Positions 1 through 9,195 are shown, counted from the first letter of the stretch. The stretch: 64,000 bases of DNA from Brachypterus glaber (GCA_958510825.1 OY294047.1:45429365-45493364); one strand, 5' to 3'. Program-made: numbers and translations. Notes: generated by a model not told the origin, from the letters alone.

Positions 1-66
1 TAGACCACACAAGTCCTGGACTTAGGGGATGCTTAATTAAGTAGAATAGTACGAGGTTAAAAACAA
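1..66. repeat. Repeat fragment cut by the window edge
   Basis: The first 66 bases match the reverse complement of 51411-51476 with only a few differences, including the shared core CTTAGGGGATGC and GTAGAATAGTACGAGG. It is therefore a piece of a dispersed repeat whose other end lies outside the window. The second copy is not joined to the 86-458 repeat unit, so the two are probably separate elements. No coding potential is seen. Confidence 0.7.
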
Positions 67-85
67 ACATAAAACATAAAAAACA

Positions 86-458
86 TTTCTCCCGTTAGAT
101 TAGACAGGGACAAAAGTTCTACCCAAAAAGGATAGAAGACATACATACACTCCCACTTCCATCCAACCAAACAAATTCTGTATTTGTTCTTTGTTGAACA
201 AATACAATATTTACTAAGCCGGGCGAAAGGTGTAACTATATTAAAGAAATTACTGGCGCCATCTAAATTTTAGTAGACTTATCTTATTCTACAGATTTAC
301 ATTAGCTATGTTCGTTCGTGCCGCTCAGTGCTACACTTTCCGCCCAACCAAATAAATACTGTATTTATTTGGTTGGCTGGAAAGTGTAGCATAAATGAGA
401 TAGAGATAGGGTAGACGTCTTTTGTTTCATAATTCTAGTTGTAGAGAGCTCCATTTAA
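86..458. mobile_element. Left arm of a 2.9-kb inverted-repeat (foldback) structure
   Basis: This roughly 370-bp unit is repeated in inverted orientation at 2553-2961 and as a solo copy at 11986-12378. Each unit holds two internal palindromes built from CCAACCAAATAAATACTG and its complement (for example 348-377). Its outer edge begins TTTCTCCCGTTAGATTAG and its inner edge ends GAGAGCTCCATTTA. It has no open reading frame. It may be a MITE inserted twice or the long terminal inverted repeat of one composite element; the solo copy favours an independent unit. Confidence 0.7.
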
Positions 459-462
459 TCAA

Positions 463-786
463 AATACAGAGTCCGGCATAAGTCAGTTAACGCTGTCGGA
501 AAACTGCACTTGCGCGCACTTTTTCATGTGTGTGTGTGTACAAAATTGTGCCTCTCTGTATGAAATGACCCATATTTCCAACGAATCAGCCTATGGAGAT
601 TCGTTACGAGGATTTAACAGGTGCACCTACACACATCACTTCACATATTTTCTAAGGTAACGAATTTAATACAGTCAACCCTTAACATCACTTGAGCCGC
701 CTGGACAGTGTGGTTTTTTGTATGCTGTTCTTTTCATTTTCTTCGGTGTGCAAATCGGTTAACTGACTTATACCGGACCCTGTATT
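463..786. mobile_element. Short TIR element with 8-bp TSD (hAT-like MITE)
   Basis: The ends are inverted repeats of about 33 bp: AATACAGAGTCCGGCATAAG on the left matches the complement of the right end with only scattered mismatches. The element is flanked by a perfect 8-bp direct repeat, TTAATCAA, at 455-462 and 787-794. Eight-bp TSDs are typical of hAT transposons, but the terminal bases are not the classic hAT CAG/TAG, so the superfamily is inferred. It lies immediately inside the left arm of the foldback structure. No coding capacity. Confidence 0.7.
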
Positions 787-1306
787 TTAATCAAGACTAT
801 AGATCTATTTTATATTAACAAGTCATTAAAAGTTCATATTATCTATAATCTTTTACTATTATTTATATTTTCGTTATATTTTAATTATGTATTTTGTTGT
901 TTTGCGACGTTTTGTCAGATGCAAAACATCTAGATGTAGTAATTAATAATTATTATGATAATCATTGAAACTGTTTATATTAATGATCAGCAAGCATAAG
1001 TTTTAATATAAATATAAAAGTAGGTTACAAGATACAAGGTTGCATTAACGCGTTCAGAATTTTGCAATGTAAATATTTTTGTCATTTTATTTTATGTATT
1101 TAATGTACGCAGTTCGTTTTAATGCAGACTGAACAGCTTCGTACCTACAAAGAATCAAATTAAAATTTCAAAAACTGAAGTATAAGAAGCAACAGCTTAT
1201 TTGGGGCTCTCCATGACTGTACTGTATCAAACCTAATATAAATAAATATTGAATATAAATATGTTTAACTAATTTTAAAAAAATTAGTATTTGTTTTCAA
1301 GAATTT
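787..1306. other. AT-rich sequence, no feature recognised
   Basis: Low-complexity AT-rich sequence with several TATATTA-like runs. I see no ORF, repeat partner or RNA gene in it. Confidence 0.5.
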
Positions 1307-1815
1307 AGCGCGTAGCGCTAGAATAGTATTATAAGGTAGTTTCGAATTTCCCAAAATCGTCAAAAAACGTCATAGACAAAAAATTCTTGGATACAAATGT
1401 GTTTCATGAAAAAAATAAGAAACTTTGAAAATATCTGTCTATCCGTCCGTCTGTCCGTCCGTCTGTTCGACCGTCTGTCCGATGTCACGTTTTTTGTAGA
1501 CACGATAACTCAAGAACGAACAATCCGATCGACTCCAAATTTTCAGAAAAAATCAAGTTCTATGAGGGGAAGATCCCTATTGTTTTTCAAAGTAATCCCA
1601 AATGTGTTTCATGAAAAAATAAGAAACTTTGAAAATGTCCGTCTGTCCGTCCGTCTGTCTGTCCGATGTCACGTTTTTTGTAAACACGATAACTCAAGAA
1701 CGAACAATCCGATCGATTCCAAATTTTCCGGAAAAATCAAGTTCTATGAGGGGAAGATCCCTATTGTTTTTCAAAGTTCTCCCTCCAAAAACAAAAAAGT
1801 TATGGAGGGTTAACT
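1307..1815 (+). repeat. (TCTG)n-phrase repeat, internally duplicated
   Basis: A tandem duplication with a period of about 205 bp (1395-1599 and 1600-1790) repeats a block: ATGTGTTTCATGAAAA, then a CTGTCCGTCCGTCTG-type tetranucleotide run, then CACGATAACTCAAGAACG, then TCAAGTTCTATGAGGGGAAG. A single-unit copy in opposite orientation lies at 18865-19172, and both copies start beside the palindromic AGCGCGTAGCGCT. The 138-residue reading frame over this block follows from the tandem duplication and the simple repeat and is not believed to be a gene. The element type is unknown. Confidence 0.65.
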
Positions 1816-2110
1816 TTTTTTAAAAAATAAAAAAACTGTCATTTTCAAAAAAAAAAAAAAAAATTGAAAAATTTTCATTTTTTGCAAAAAGAAAATAAAA
1901 AAAAAATAAAATAAAATTTTTATTTTTTTTTTTCAAATTTTTTTCGTTTTTCACAAAAAGATTAATTAAAAAAAAATGAAAAATTTAGATTTTTTAAAGT
2001 TTTTTACAAGAATGTTTTTTTTTTTGAATAAACAAAAATAAACTTTTCGTTTTTCAGAAAAAGACCTTTGAATAAAACATGTATTATTTTAAAAATATAT
2101 ATTTTTTAAG
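1816..2110. repeat. Poly(A)/poly(T) low-complexity tract
   Basis: Alternating A-rich and T-rich runs such as AAAAAATTGAAAAATTTTC. It follows the (TCTG)n repeat directly and may be its decayed tail. Nothing else is seen. Confidence 0.6.
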
Positions 2111-2155
2111 TATTTGGGAAAATGAAATATACCATTTACTGTGAATAGTATATAA

Positions 2156-2275
2156 GGGAACGTTCAATTATTACGTAACGCAAATTTTGATCATTTTCCT
2201 ATACCATTAACATGGGCGCAACACTCCAAAATGACCCCCCCCCCTAGGAGCGTTACGTAATACTTGAAAGTTCCC
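2156..2275. mobile_element. Family A MITE (3-bp TSD, PIF/Harbinger-like), copy 1
   Basis: TIRs of about 27 bp begin GGGAACGTTCAA and contain TTACGTAACGC, with the complement at the right end. TSD TAA lies at 2153-2155 and 2276-2278. The interior has a cytosine run and ACCATTAACATGGG. A 3-bp A/T-only target site with a GGG start fits PIF/Harbinger elements; no transposase is present. This is a short 120-bp member of a family seen at 23.7, 26.2, 31.1 and 32.2 kb. Confidence 0.75.
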
Positions 2276-2331
2276 TAATGGAATGCGTAGCATTACATAT
2301 CTTCAAGGCTAGTTTTAAAAAGTTTTAAAAA

Positions 2332-2377
2332 GTCCAAAGTGATCTAAATTTGCGTTACGTAATACTTGAACGTTCCC
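2332..2377. mobile_element. Family A MITE, right half only
   Basis: The segment AAGTCCAAAGTGATC through TTGCGTTACGTAATACTTGA to CGTTCCC equals one terminus of family A and is followed by TAA. The other terminus is absent. It lies 57 bp beyond copy 1, so it could be a second insertion or a partial duplication. Confidence 0.6.
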
Positions 2378-2552
2378 TAAGCATGCTTGGATTGAATAAT
2401 ACCATTTCTTGTACCAAGTTTTAAAGAAACTTAAATGAAAAATGCCAACTACTCAATACAAGAAAATTTATTATTTAATAATTGATGTATTTGTGACGTA
2501 TTTTTTTTTTTGGTAGAAGGAGTGACAAAGGTACCAGAGGTCAAAAATTGTC

Positions 2553-2961
2553 TAAATGGAGCTCTCTACAACTAGAATTATGAAACAAAAGACGTCTACC
2601 CTATCTCTATCTCATTTGCGCTACACTTTTCAGCAAACCAAATAAATACTGTATTTGTTTTTAATACAACAAATACAGTATTTATTTGGTTGGCCGGAAA
2701 GTGTAGCACTGAGCGGCACTAACGAACATAGCTAATGTAAATCTGTAGAATAAGATAATTCTACTAAAATTTAGATGGCGCCAGTAATTTCTTTAATAAA
2801 AATAATATAGTTACACTTTTCGCCCGGCCAAGTAAATATTGTATTTGTTCAACAAAGAACAAATACAGAATTTGTTTGGTTGGGTGGAAGTGGGAGTGTA
2901 TGTATGTCTTCTATCCTTTTTGGGTAGAACTTTTGTCCCTGTCTAATCTAACGGGAGAAAT
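2553..2961. mobile_element. Right arm of the 2.9-kb foldback structure
   Basis: Reverse-complement copy of 86-458, with the same two internal palindromes. The match runs from TAAATGGAGCTCTC at the inner edge to the outer CTAATCTAACGGGAGAAA. Between the two arms lie the hAT-like MITE, the (TCTG)n repeat and family A, so the interior has been enlarged by later insertions. Confidence 0.7.
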
Positions 2962-3382
2962 CGTTTGCGTTTACATAATTGTTTTACAACCCCTTGTGTG
3001 TATTCAATATCGAATGGAATCCTTCATATACCTACACTGAAAACAGATTAATGATATAAAATAAATAAACATAATTAATGTGCGTGGTCTGGGTTCCGGC
3101 AAAAATAAACGCAGATCCAAATAGGCTGACATTGAACTTATGCGTGTTGTTAAAAAACTATTCAAATCGATATTTAAATTTATGCACTAGGAAGCAGTAA
3201 AATTTGTCGGTGACGGTGACCAAGAATAAATTATTCTGAATAAAACTGGCAGTGCAGATTTATGTATCCAATTGCTTCGTATAGGCTGAGTTTTACCAAA
3301 TTGGCTGCTCCCTCAGTGGCTGCGTTCAATGAAAACAGCGAAACTAATCAAAATTCATCAAATGATAAGTTTTGCTAGAAAA

Positions 3383-4218
3383 AAAAAACAAAACAAGCGG
3401 AAGTCTTTGCGATACAGGAAGCGGCAAGATGCGAAGAGGTGCTAGGGAGTAACGGATCAGATGTATACATCTGCTCCGACAGCCAAGCAGCCCTCAAGGC
3501 TCTCAGTGCACCCGGTACAAGATCCAGTTTTGTGCAGGAATGCATAGAAGCCCTGGAGGAGCTAGCGAGGAACAAAAGAGTCCACCTAGTATGGGTCCCT
3601 GGACACAGCGGGATACCGGGCAACGAGAAGGCAGACGAACTTGCCAGACTCGGAGCCGAGACTCCGTGCATGGGACCCGAACCCATGCTTGGTATTACAA
3701 GGAAACAAGTCACATCAGCCCTCGACACGTGGGCTGGAGAAAAACTAAGGGAAAGCTGGTCAACGGTCATGAACTGCAGACAGGCAAAGGACTTCCTTTC
3801 CGGTCCAAGCAAGTCAAAAACCGCGTGGCTACTAGGAAGAAGCCGAGTCACGATCAGCCAACTCACAGGGATCCTCACGGGTCACTGTGGACTAGGAAAA
3901 CACCTGTTCAAGATGAAAGTCGGTAACGACCCCGTCTATTCGGGTTGCGGGATAGATGAAGAATCGTCCTTCCATTTCCTAGGACAATGCGATCGGTTCG
4001 GCAGAATACGGCAGGAGATCTTCGGAGTGGCAACTCTCCGAAGAGAGGAGTTGCGTACCCTTGCCTGGACAGATATCGCGACCTTTATAAGGAGGTCCGG
4101 CAGGTTCAGGCAGGGAGTAGGGTAGATGTGTGGCTGGGACAGCTCGGGGCTGGCAAAAAGGGCCATAATGGCCTAGTTGCCTGGCTTGAAGCCTCCCCAC
4201 CCTTACTACTACTACTAC
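3383..4218 (+). mobile_element. 5'-truncated LINE (I/R1-type) insertion with 12-bp TSD
   Basis: The insertion is bounded by perfect direct repeats TTTGCTAGAAAA at 3371-3382 and 4219-4230. It holds the 3' end of a LINE ORF2 on the plus strand and ends in a (TAC)n tail, with the conserved 3' UTR words AAAAAGGGCCA, AATGGCCTAGTTG and CCGG/TGGCTT. 5' truncation, a simple-repeat tail and a variable-length TSD are the hallmarks of target-primed reverse transcription. Two other copies of the family lie at 36575-37172 and 52633-53223. The RNase H domain points to the I/R1/LOA group, which I infer from domain content only. Confidence 0.9.
3397..4125 (+). pseudogene. LINE ORF2 C-terminus: RNase H plus zinc-binding tail (fragment)
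   Basis: The reading frame opens at the truncation point (AEVFAIQEAA) and stops at 4125. RNase H motifs are visible: the glutamate block AEVFAIQEA, the aspartate block ICSDSQAALKAL, and the C-terminal HSGIPGNEKADELARLG carrying the last catalytic Asp. The first catalytic Asp is missing because of the truncation. Downstream is a C-terminal domain with a degraded metal-binding pattern (GCGIDEESSFHFLGQC); the sister copies keep CPEC...H....C. Without reverse transcriptase or endonuclease it cannot function alone. The fragment has an unbroken frame, which fits a fairly young insertion. Confidence 0.85.
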
Positions 4219-4575
4219 TTTGCTAGAAAACTACTGAACGGCTAATATCTGCCAATTGTCACAACCAGCATCTGAGGTTAGTTATTTTTCTTTCTTTATT
4301 TATTTTAGCATCATACAGTCATGGAGAGAACCAAATAAGCGTCTGGCTTGTGCTAGGGGCCCTCCATTAATTTTTCAAAAAAAATGTGCAAAAATACTCA
4401 CAAAAAGTACATTCCCGCGCTTTTATAAAATCAATCAAAACTAATCATCTCAAAACGTTGATGAGGAATGATTCAGCCACATCTGTCAATCGAAACTGAT
4501 CATAGCGTTCAGTAGATTTAACAGCTTTCGATGAGTTTTGCTGTTTCCATTGAACGCAGCCATTGAGAGAGCTGA

Positions 4576-5210
4576 AATTCGTTACTAGGCGGGCAAATAA
4601 ATACGAAAAGAAATTATTTTTTCTACGACTGTAAGCAAATACACACACTTTTCAAACACAGAATGAATCCATTCTAGCTCTAGATACGGTATGAATATTC
4701 CGTATCAAGTGTTAGAATGAGCACATGTAGTGCCATTTCATGTTTATAAAAGTAAAGAAAACTGTAGCAAAATTAGCAAAAATATATATATTTTACCATG
4801 AAATATTAAATAATATAATGCAATTTAAAGTTTTGCGTTAAAATTACAATTACAAAAAGTTTATTAGTTTTTCTTAATATATGACCAGTTTTTATCAATT
4901 TAATTCAAAAAATTAAAACTGCTCCATCTATTGTTAAATATTTAAACCTGATATCTGTCACAACAATCTGACATAACCTTTAATTTTTTCATTATAATTT
5001 GTAAATATGTGCTAAAATTAAATAAAAATGTATTTTAATTACTGATTTGATAAAATTATTAAAAAACATTAATTGCTTTATTTAAAAATATGTGTTTTGT
5101 TACATTTACAATGTCAAGTCACAAAAAACATTGCTTTTAACCTTGTCCGCAGTTTAAAGCCATACAGTGTTTCATATTTGCAGTCGAAGAAAAAGTATAG
5201 TCTACAACAC
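4576..5210. other. AT-rich sequence with one small hairpin
   Basis: Apart from a 24-bp near-perfect palindrome, GATACGGTATGAATATTCC plus GTATC at 4683-4706, I see only AT-rich unclassified sequence. No believable ORF. Confidence 0.45.
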
Positions 5211-5308
5211 GTATGGAATAGTCATTCCGCGCTCGCGGTACCGTCATACTCGCCTGCCGGCTCGTATGACAAACTTTCCGCTCGCGCGGAATATTGTCTA
5301 TTCCATAC
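5211..5308. repeat. 98-bp GC-rich palindrome
   Basis: The block begins GTATGGAATAGTCATTCCGC and ends with its imperfect complement GCGGAATATTGTCTATTCC plus ATAC. The loop region is unusually GC-rich (CGCCTGCCGGCTCG) compared with its surroundings and has nested short palindromes. It would fold into a long hairpin or cruciform. It may be a miniature foldback element; no second copy was found in the window. Confidence 0.65.
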
Positions 5309-6529
5309 TAGTTATAGAATATACTATTCTGGGGTCAATCTTAAAAAATAAATACCAAAGTTACTTATATTTTGGTAATAATTGCTGACACAGTTTTCTG
5401 AGTGTATAAGCATACACTGAGAAGAAGATCTGGTTGAGGTAATCAGAGCAATAGTAAAAAACGGACCAACTACACAGGCCTACAAAAAAAACGTCAATTA
5501 CTTTTAACCAGACAATGTTTTTTTACGTATGCATTTGTGTACGCTGAGAACAAATTTGACAGTTAAAAGCTCGCTGAAATGAAAAAAATAGACTTAAAAA
5601 AAAGCTCTATTAAAAATTTTAAATGGCGGGGTTGTGTTCTTCTTTTTCAACAGTGAAGAGTATCAAATATTATCACAACATCTGGTGCTGAGATTTATGA
5701 AAATTATCATTATGGAAATTATTATTATTGTTATTTATGGTTAGATCGCCGGGTCATCATTGAAAAAGAAATTAATAATCAATTTATAAATTTATTCTTC
5801 ATAATTAATGATTTAATCAATTATTTATTAGTTTATTTACTTTACTTTCTTTGTCCGGTTTTATTTGAAACTATTAGAAAGTCATTAAAAACTTGTATTA
5901 ACATATATAATTAGCTATTTTTCCAAAATCTTTTCATATTGCTTTTACAAAATAGGATGGAGCTCTAGAGGTTAAGGTTTAATTTTATTTCTTAACCGAC
6001 CGTAAAAAAATAAATAAGCCTAGAAAAAGTGCAATAAAAATTAATTCTAGCTTAATTCAAATTGACCAACAAATAATTTGATCAGCAAGAAAATAATAAC
6101 AATGATTATTTCCTTATAAGATATAAGTTTTAATTAGTTTTAACTTTTTCTTTTAGCCACAGACCAAATTAGATATTAGCGTGCCGAGGCAAAAGTTTTG
6201 ACCTAAAATTTCTATCGCGTCAGATTTTTGATATTTCAATAGCCTGGACAAATCCAAGAAAAGAATGTTTGAGTCCTAAATACAATATATATACCACTGC
6301 GTTTAGCAAGCGAAAATTTCAACGGCGCGCCGCGCCGCGGCGTCATATGAAGTTTTTCTTTTTAACTCAAAGTTGCTTACAATATCCTTCCACATGCCAC
6401 TTGTGTATTTCAACTAATTCTCTTACGTAATTGGTTAAAAGTGACAGATGATTAAGAATTCATAAATAAAGAAAGTAGATATGTGCAAGGTATATTTATT
6501 TTTACCTAATTAAAGATAAAGAATGTTTT
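5309..6529. other. Unclassified AT-rich stretch
   Basis: No ORF, known motif or repeat partner was recognised. The only compositional oddity is a GC-only block, GGCGCGCCGCGCCGCGGCG, at 6324-6342, which is strongly self-complementary and stands out from an otherwise AT-rich background. Confidence 0.45.
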
Positions 6530-7046
6530 AATAGTATATTGAAGTACTAGTTTCATAACATAGAAAACTTTAGAAAACTCGCCGCAAGCGGCTCGTTTTC
6601 TAAACTTGTACTCGTGCGCTAAAAACGTGTTATGAAACGAGTGCTTTATACAATTTTTTCTATTTTGCTCTAAAATTAAAAAAAAAACTTAAATTTAAAT
6701 TGATGACTAATTTAGGGATTTTTGTTTTGAATTGGCATTACAGTTTACACCATGTTTAAAATTCTAAGAACAAATGATATTTTGATATATTTTATAGTCA
6801 TTTCTTCTCTTTTTTACTGCAATTAACCAAGGCACAATTTTAACATGGTAAAAATAACCTAAACACAAAATTTTGTAGAAAATTCAACTTTAAAGCGACA
6901 TTGACATTTGCCCGGAAAACGTCAAGCGATAGGCCAGGTCTGTTGCCAACTCAAAAGAAAAAAAAGTACAGACCTCTTATGGGCCTATAATAACACGCAA
7001 AATGCGTGTGATTATGAGCTTAGAAGAGTCGCAAAATAGAAAAAAG
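6530..7046 (-). mobile_element. Family B composite repeat, copy 1
   Basis: About 515 bp in reverse orientation relative to copies at 10258-10762 and 38874-39391. The unit has two modules: a body of about 370 bp bounded by TTTTTTCTATTTTGC and its complement, and a hairpin of about 130 bp (here 6540-6645) made of CTCGTTTCATAACACG... and its complement, with GCCGCAAGCGGC at the tip. The same hairpin type stands alone at the centre of 42231-42505. No coding capacity. Confidence 0.7.
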
Positions 7047-7203
7047 TGATTTTTGATAGATACTTTTACACATGGTAAATATGATAAGTTATCAATGATA
7101 ACTGATTTGGATTGGATAAAAGACATCAAAAACAGTTGGATCGATGGAGTTTCCATTTGTGGGCTTATTATTTAGAAAAAAGATATTAAATTTTGAAAAA
7201 TAC

Positions 7204-7530
7204 TTATATCACTAAATAAAAAAAAAACCGTAAGAAAATTCCTACTCTGTTATCAAAGAATTCCTCTTTTGTGTAATCGGATCCAGTTTCAGCTGGTTGT
7301 TTCTGTACTAGATTCCAACCCTCGTAAAATAAAATGATGGAAAGTGCGTAAACAATAAAGCAGTACATCAACGAACCCAAGTCTAATAATAGACACCACT
7401 GTAAACGTTGTGGTAACAAAATATACTCTCGAGTAAAACACGTTACCAATATTATAAACAAATTATTCTCGAAACCAAAACATATGCACTGATTTCGATA
7501 TGGAGCATTACATGTGAAAATTAAATACAC
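7204..7530 (-). CDS. Unrecognised ORF, possible exon of a membrane protein
   Basis: A 108-residue frame of less biased composition than its surroundings. The part from WCLLLDLGSLMYC through a hydrophobic span (about residues 53-70) to a polar stretch with QPAETGSDYTKEEFF reads like ordinary coding sequence. A consensus-like 3' splice site (CGTTTACAG) precedes TGG at 7398, and a GT follows at 7227-7228, so an exon of about 170 bp is possible. The donor context (GTTTTTTT) is poor, and no neighbouring exon was found. I do not recognise the family; it may equally be a chance frame. Confidence 0.25.
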   Translation of the reverse strand: MYLIFTCNAPYRNQCICFGFENNLFIILVTCFTREYILLPQRLQWCLLLDLGSLMYCFIVYALSIILFYEGWNLVQKQPAETGSDYTKEEFFDNRVGIFLRFFFYLVI

Positions 7531-7580
7531 TGTTTAAAAATATTAGGGGTTCCGAATCAAAATTGTCATTTTTTTAGGAT

Positions 7581-7850
7581 TTTAGGACAAAAAATTGAAA
7601 ATTTTAGGACAAAAAATTGAAAATTTAAGGACAAAAAATTAAAAATTTTAGGACAAAAAATTGAAAATTTTAGGTCAAAAAACTGAACATTTTAGGACAA
7701 AAAATTGAAAAATTTAGGACAAAAAATTGAAAATTTTAGGACAAAAAGTTGAAAATTTTAGGGCACAAAATTGAAAATTTTGGGACAAAAAATTTAACAT
7801 TTTATGACAAACAATTAAAAATTTTAGGAAAAAAAAATAAAAATTTTAAG
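7581..7850. repeat. 22-bp minisatellite, about 12 copies
   Basis: Tandem array with the consensus TTTTAGGACAAAAAATTGAA plus AA, period 22 bp. Units near the right end are more diverged (GGGCACAAAATTG, TATGACAAACAATT), as is usual for array edges. The period is not a multiple of three and no frame runs through it. It abuts the palindrome at 7851-7980. Confidence 0.85.
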
Positions 7851-7980
7851 ACCCTGTTTCCCGCGTTATTAAAGGCTGTAGAGATTTCATATTTTGGCTA
7901 TCCCCTCTAATACACTCCCTATGGGGGGGGGTCGCGAAACATGAAATCTCTACAGCCTTTAATAACGCGAGAAGCGGGGT
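7851..7980. repeat. 130-bp palindrome with 40-bp arms
   Basis: Left arm 7851-7890 (containing CGCGTTATTAAAGGCTGTAG) pairs with right arm 7941-7980 almost perfectly over 29 central bases. The loop holds CCCCTCTAATACACTCC and a run of G. It resembles a miniature TIR element. A fragment of family A follows at 8006. Confidence 0.7.
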
Positions 7981-8005
7981 ATGAAGTGAATTAATTTTGG
8001 TACAA

Positions 8006-8031
8006 TTTGCGTTACGTAATACTTGAACGTT
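8006..8031. mobile_element. Family A MITE terminal fragment
   Basis: TTGCGTTACGTAATACTTGA followed by ACGTT matches one family A terminus. No partner end is found nearby. Confidence 0.5.
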
Positions 8032-8523
8032 TGGACTTAAAGTGTTAGAATTTACTTTAATTATTTTTACCAAACTTTAGTTCATGTTTTCTTAAATCAA
8101 TATAAAATATTAGTTTGTTTTGAGTTCTAACTATTCCAAATTGTTGTATAGTACCTTAGATACTCTCTGACCTTTTAGAGCGATTTCTTATTTAAAAGAG
8201 ATGAATAGGAATGAAGTATGCAATAAAACAGTTGTCCCATTCAAGGAAACCTAATTTGTCCCATTGAGGAATACTAACAATATTATAAAAAAAATTAGGC
8301 CAAAAATATTTACCTTTATCTATGAAGTTCAATTATTTCGTGTTGTTCTAGACTATTACATAAACCAAATTCAAACAGTTTTCTTTTGACTTTCGTCAAT
8401 AAAACATCTTTCAAAATTATTAAAAACATTACTTTTGACCTGGTACACTGACTTATTAAATTTGTGAAACCCCCAGCTGCCTAAACTTTGCCATTTTTTA
8501 TTATTTTTTAATTGCACAGCGAT
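8032..8523. other. Unclassified, with spaced TGTCCCATT words
   Basis: The word TGTCCCATT (or one mismatch) occurs at about 8233, 8257, 8579 and 8596. Spaced direct words of this kind are seen inside DNA transposon ends, but no TIR could be delimited. Nothing else is recognised. Confidence 0.3.
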
Positions 8524-8925
8524 CTAATCATGGTAACAAAAACCAAAAATTACGAAGTATAGTACAGAAACAGGTACTGTCCCATACAATAATATGTCCC
8601 ATTCATGGGTATTTCCCCCTATATTAGTGGTTATAAAGTTACCTTCGATATAAACATAAATGTCACTAGAAATGGATATTGAGATCATAAACCCACCAAA
8701 CAATATCCAATAATAAAAATATAATATGCCATTAATTTTATTTCCATTGAGTAAATAACAAAATGGTATAAGATTATTATTATTTAAGATACAATAAACT
8801 CGTAAAGACATTTTTATACACACAAGAAGGTCATGATTAACATACAGAGCGGTCCAAAAGTCACCCCCTCCTCTTAAATTTTGAACGAGTTGAGACTTCA
8901 AATTTATAACTCTTAGATAAGACAA
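8524..8925 (-). CDS. Unrecognised hydrophobic ORF, 133 residues
   Basis: The first 27 or so residues are encoded by the end of a family C MITE (8844-9130), so the true start, if any, is later, for example at residue 39 (MSLRVYC). The remainder has two strongly hydrophobic spans, around NGILYFYYWILFGGFMISI and near the C-terminus (PVSVLYFVIFGF). The middle contains GAAGGTAAC, which could act as a splice donor. No family was recognised. AT-rich DNA gives hydrophobic chance frames easily, so confidence is low. Confidence 0.15.
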   Translation of the reverse strand: MSYLRVINLKSQLVQNLRGGGDFWTALYVNHDLLVCIKMSLRVYCILNNNNLIPFCYLLNGNKINGILYFYYWILFGGFMISISISSDIYVYIEGNFITTNIGGNTHEWDILLYGTVPVSVLYFVIFGFCYHD

Positions 8926-9130
8926 CTTAAACTATCTTTTAGAATATATTTGATACTTTCAGTTTTTAAAATGTGGGCAGGGGGCAGGGGTGGGTGAATT
9001 TTTTTAAATGGAAAGGAAATTCGTGTGATACATCATTTTAAAGCAAATAAAATTCTCTATTGGACTGTATATTTTTAAGTTTTTTAAACAATTTTTCAAG
9101 GTTTTGATTTTTCAATTTTTTGTGCTAAAA
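8844..9130. mobile_element. Family C MITE, copy 1, right end lost
   Basis: The left terminus ACAGAGCGGTCCAAAAGTCA and the interior (GACAACTTAAACTATCTTTT, ATGTGGGCAGGGGG, ACATCATTTTAAAG) match the complete copy at 53434-53720. The expected right TIR is not found; the match fades near 9130 into a T-rich tract. An internal block is also shared with family E (17.9 and 51.5 kb). Confidence 0.7.
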
Positions 9131-9195
9131 AACCGATTTTTTATGTTTTTTTTTTTTGTAATTTTTTATTTATGTCAATTAAAATTTGTCCAAAG

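Larger units (their letters stand above)
3305..4575. mobile_element. Older TIR/foldback repeat interrupted by a LINE
   Basis: The left segment around 3318-3365 (GGCTGCGTTCAATGAAAACA) is matched in inverted orientation at about 4520-4565, giving imperfect TIRs of about 50 bp. If the LINE at 3383-4218 and one TSD copy are removed, the flanks join cleanly as AAGTTTTGCTAGAAAACTAC. The internal 4231-4520 part has no ORF of note. The family is unknown. Confidence 0.5.

Noticed and set aside
1397..1813. 138-codon plus-strand frame as a gene
   Set aside because: It is formed by a tandem duplication with a TCTG-type run; the repeated protein segment follows directly from the DNA repeat, and the inverted copy at 18.9 kb does not keep the frame.
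3375..3878. 167-codon minus-strand frame opposite the LINE RNase H region
   Set aside because: It is the antisense shadow of a recognised RNase H coding segment; it has no domain of its own.
6324..6342. CpG-island promoter at the GC-only block
   Set aside because: Only 19 bp long and fully self-complementary, with no transcription unit near it.
7581..7850. CRISPR-like array of regular repeats
   Set aside because: Units are contiguous 22-bp copies without unique spacers, in a eukaryotic transposon-rich context. It is a minisatellite.
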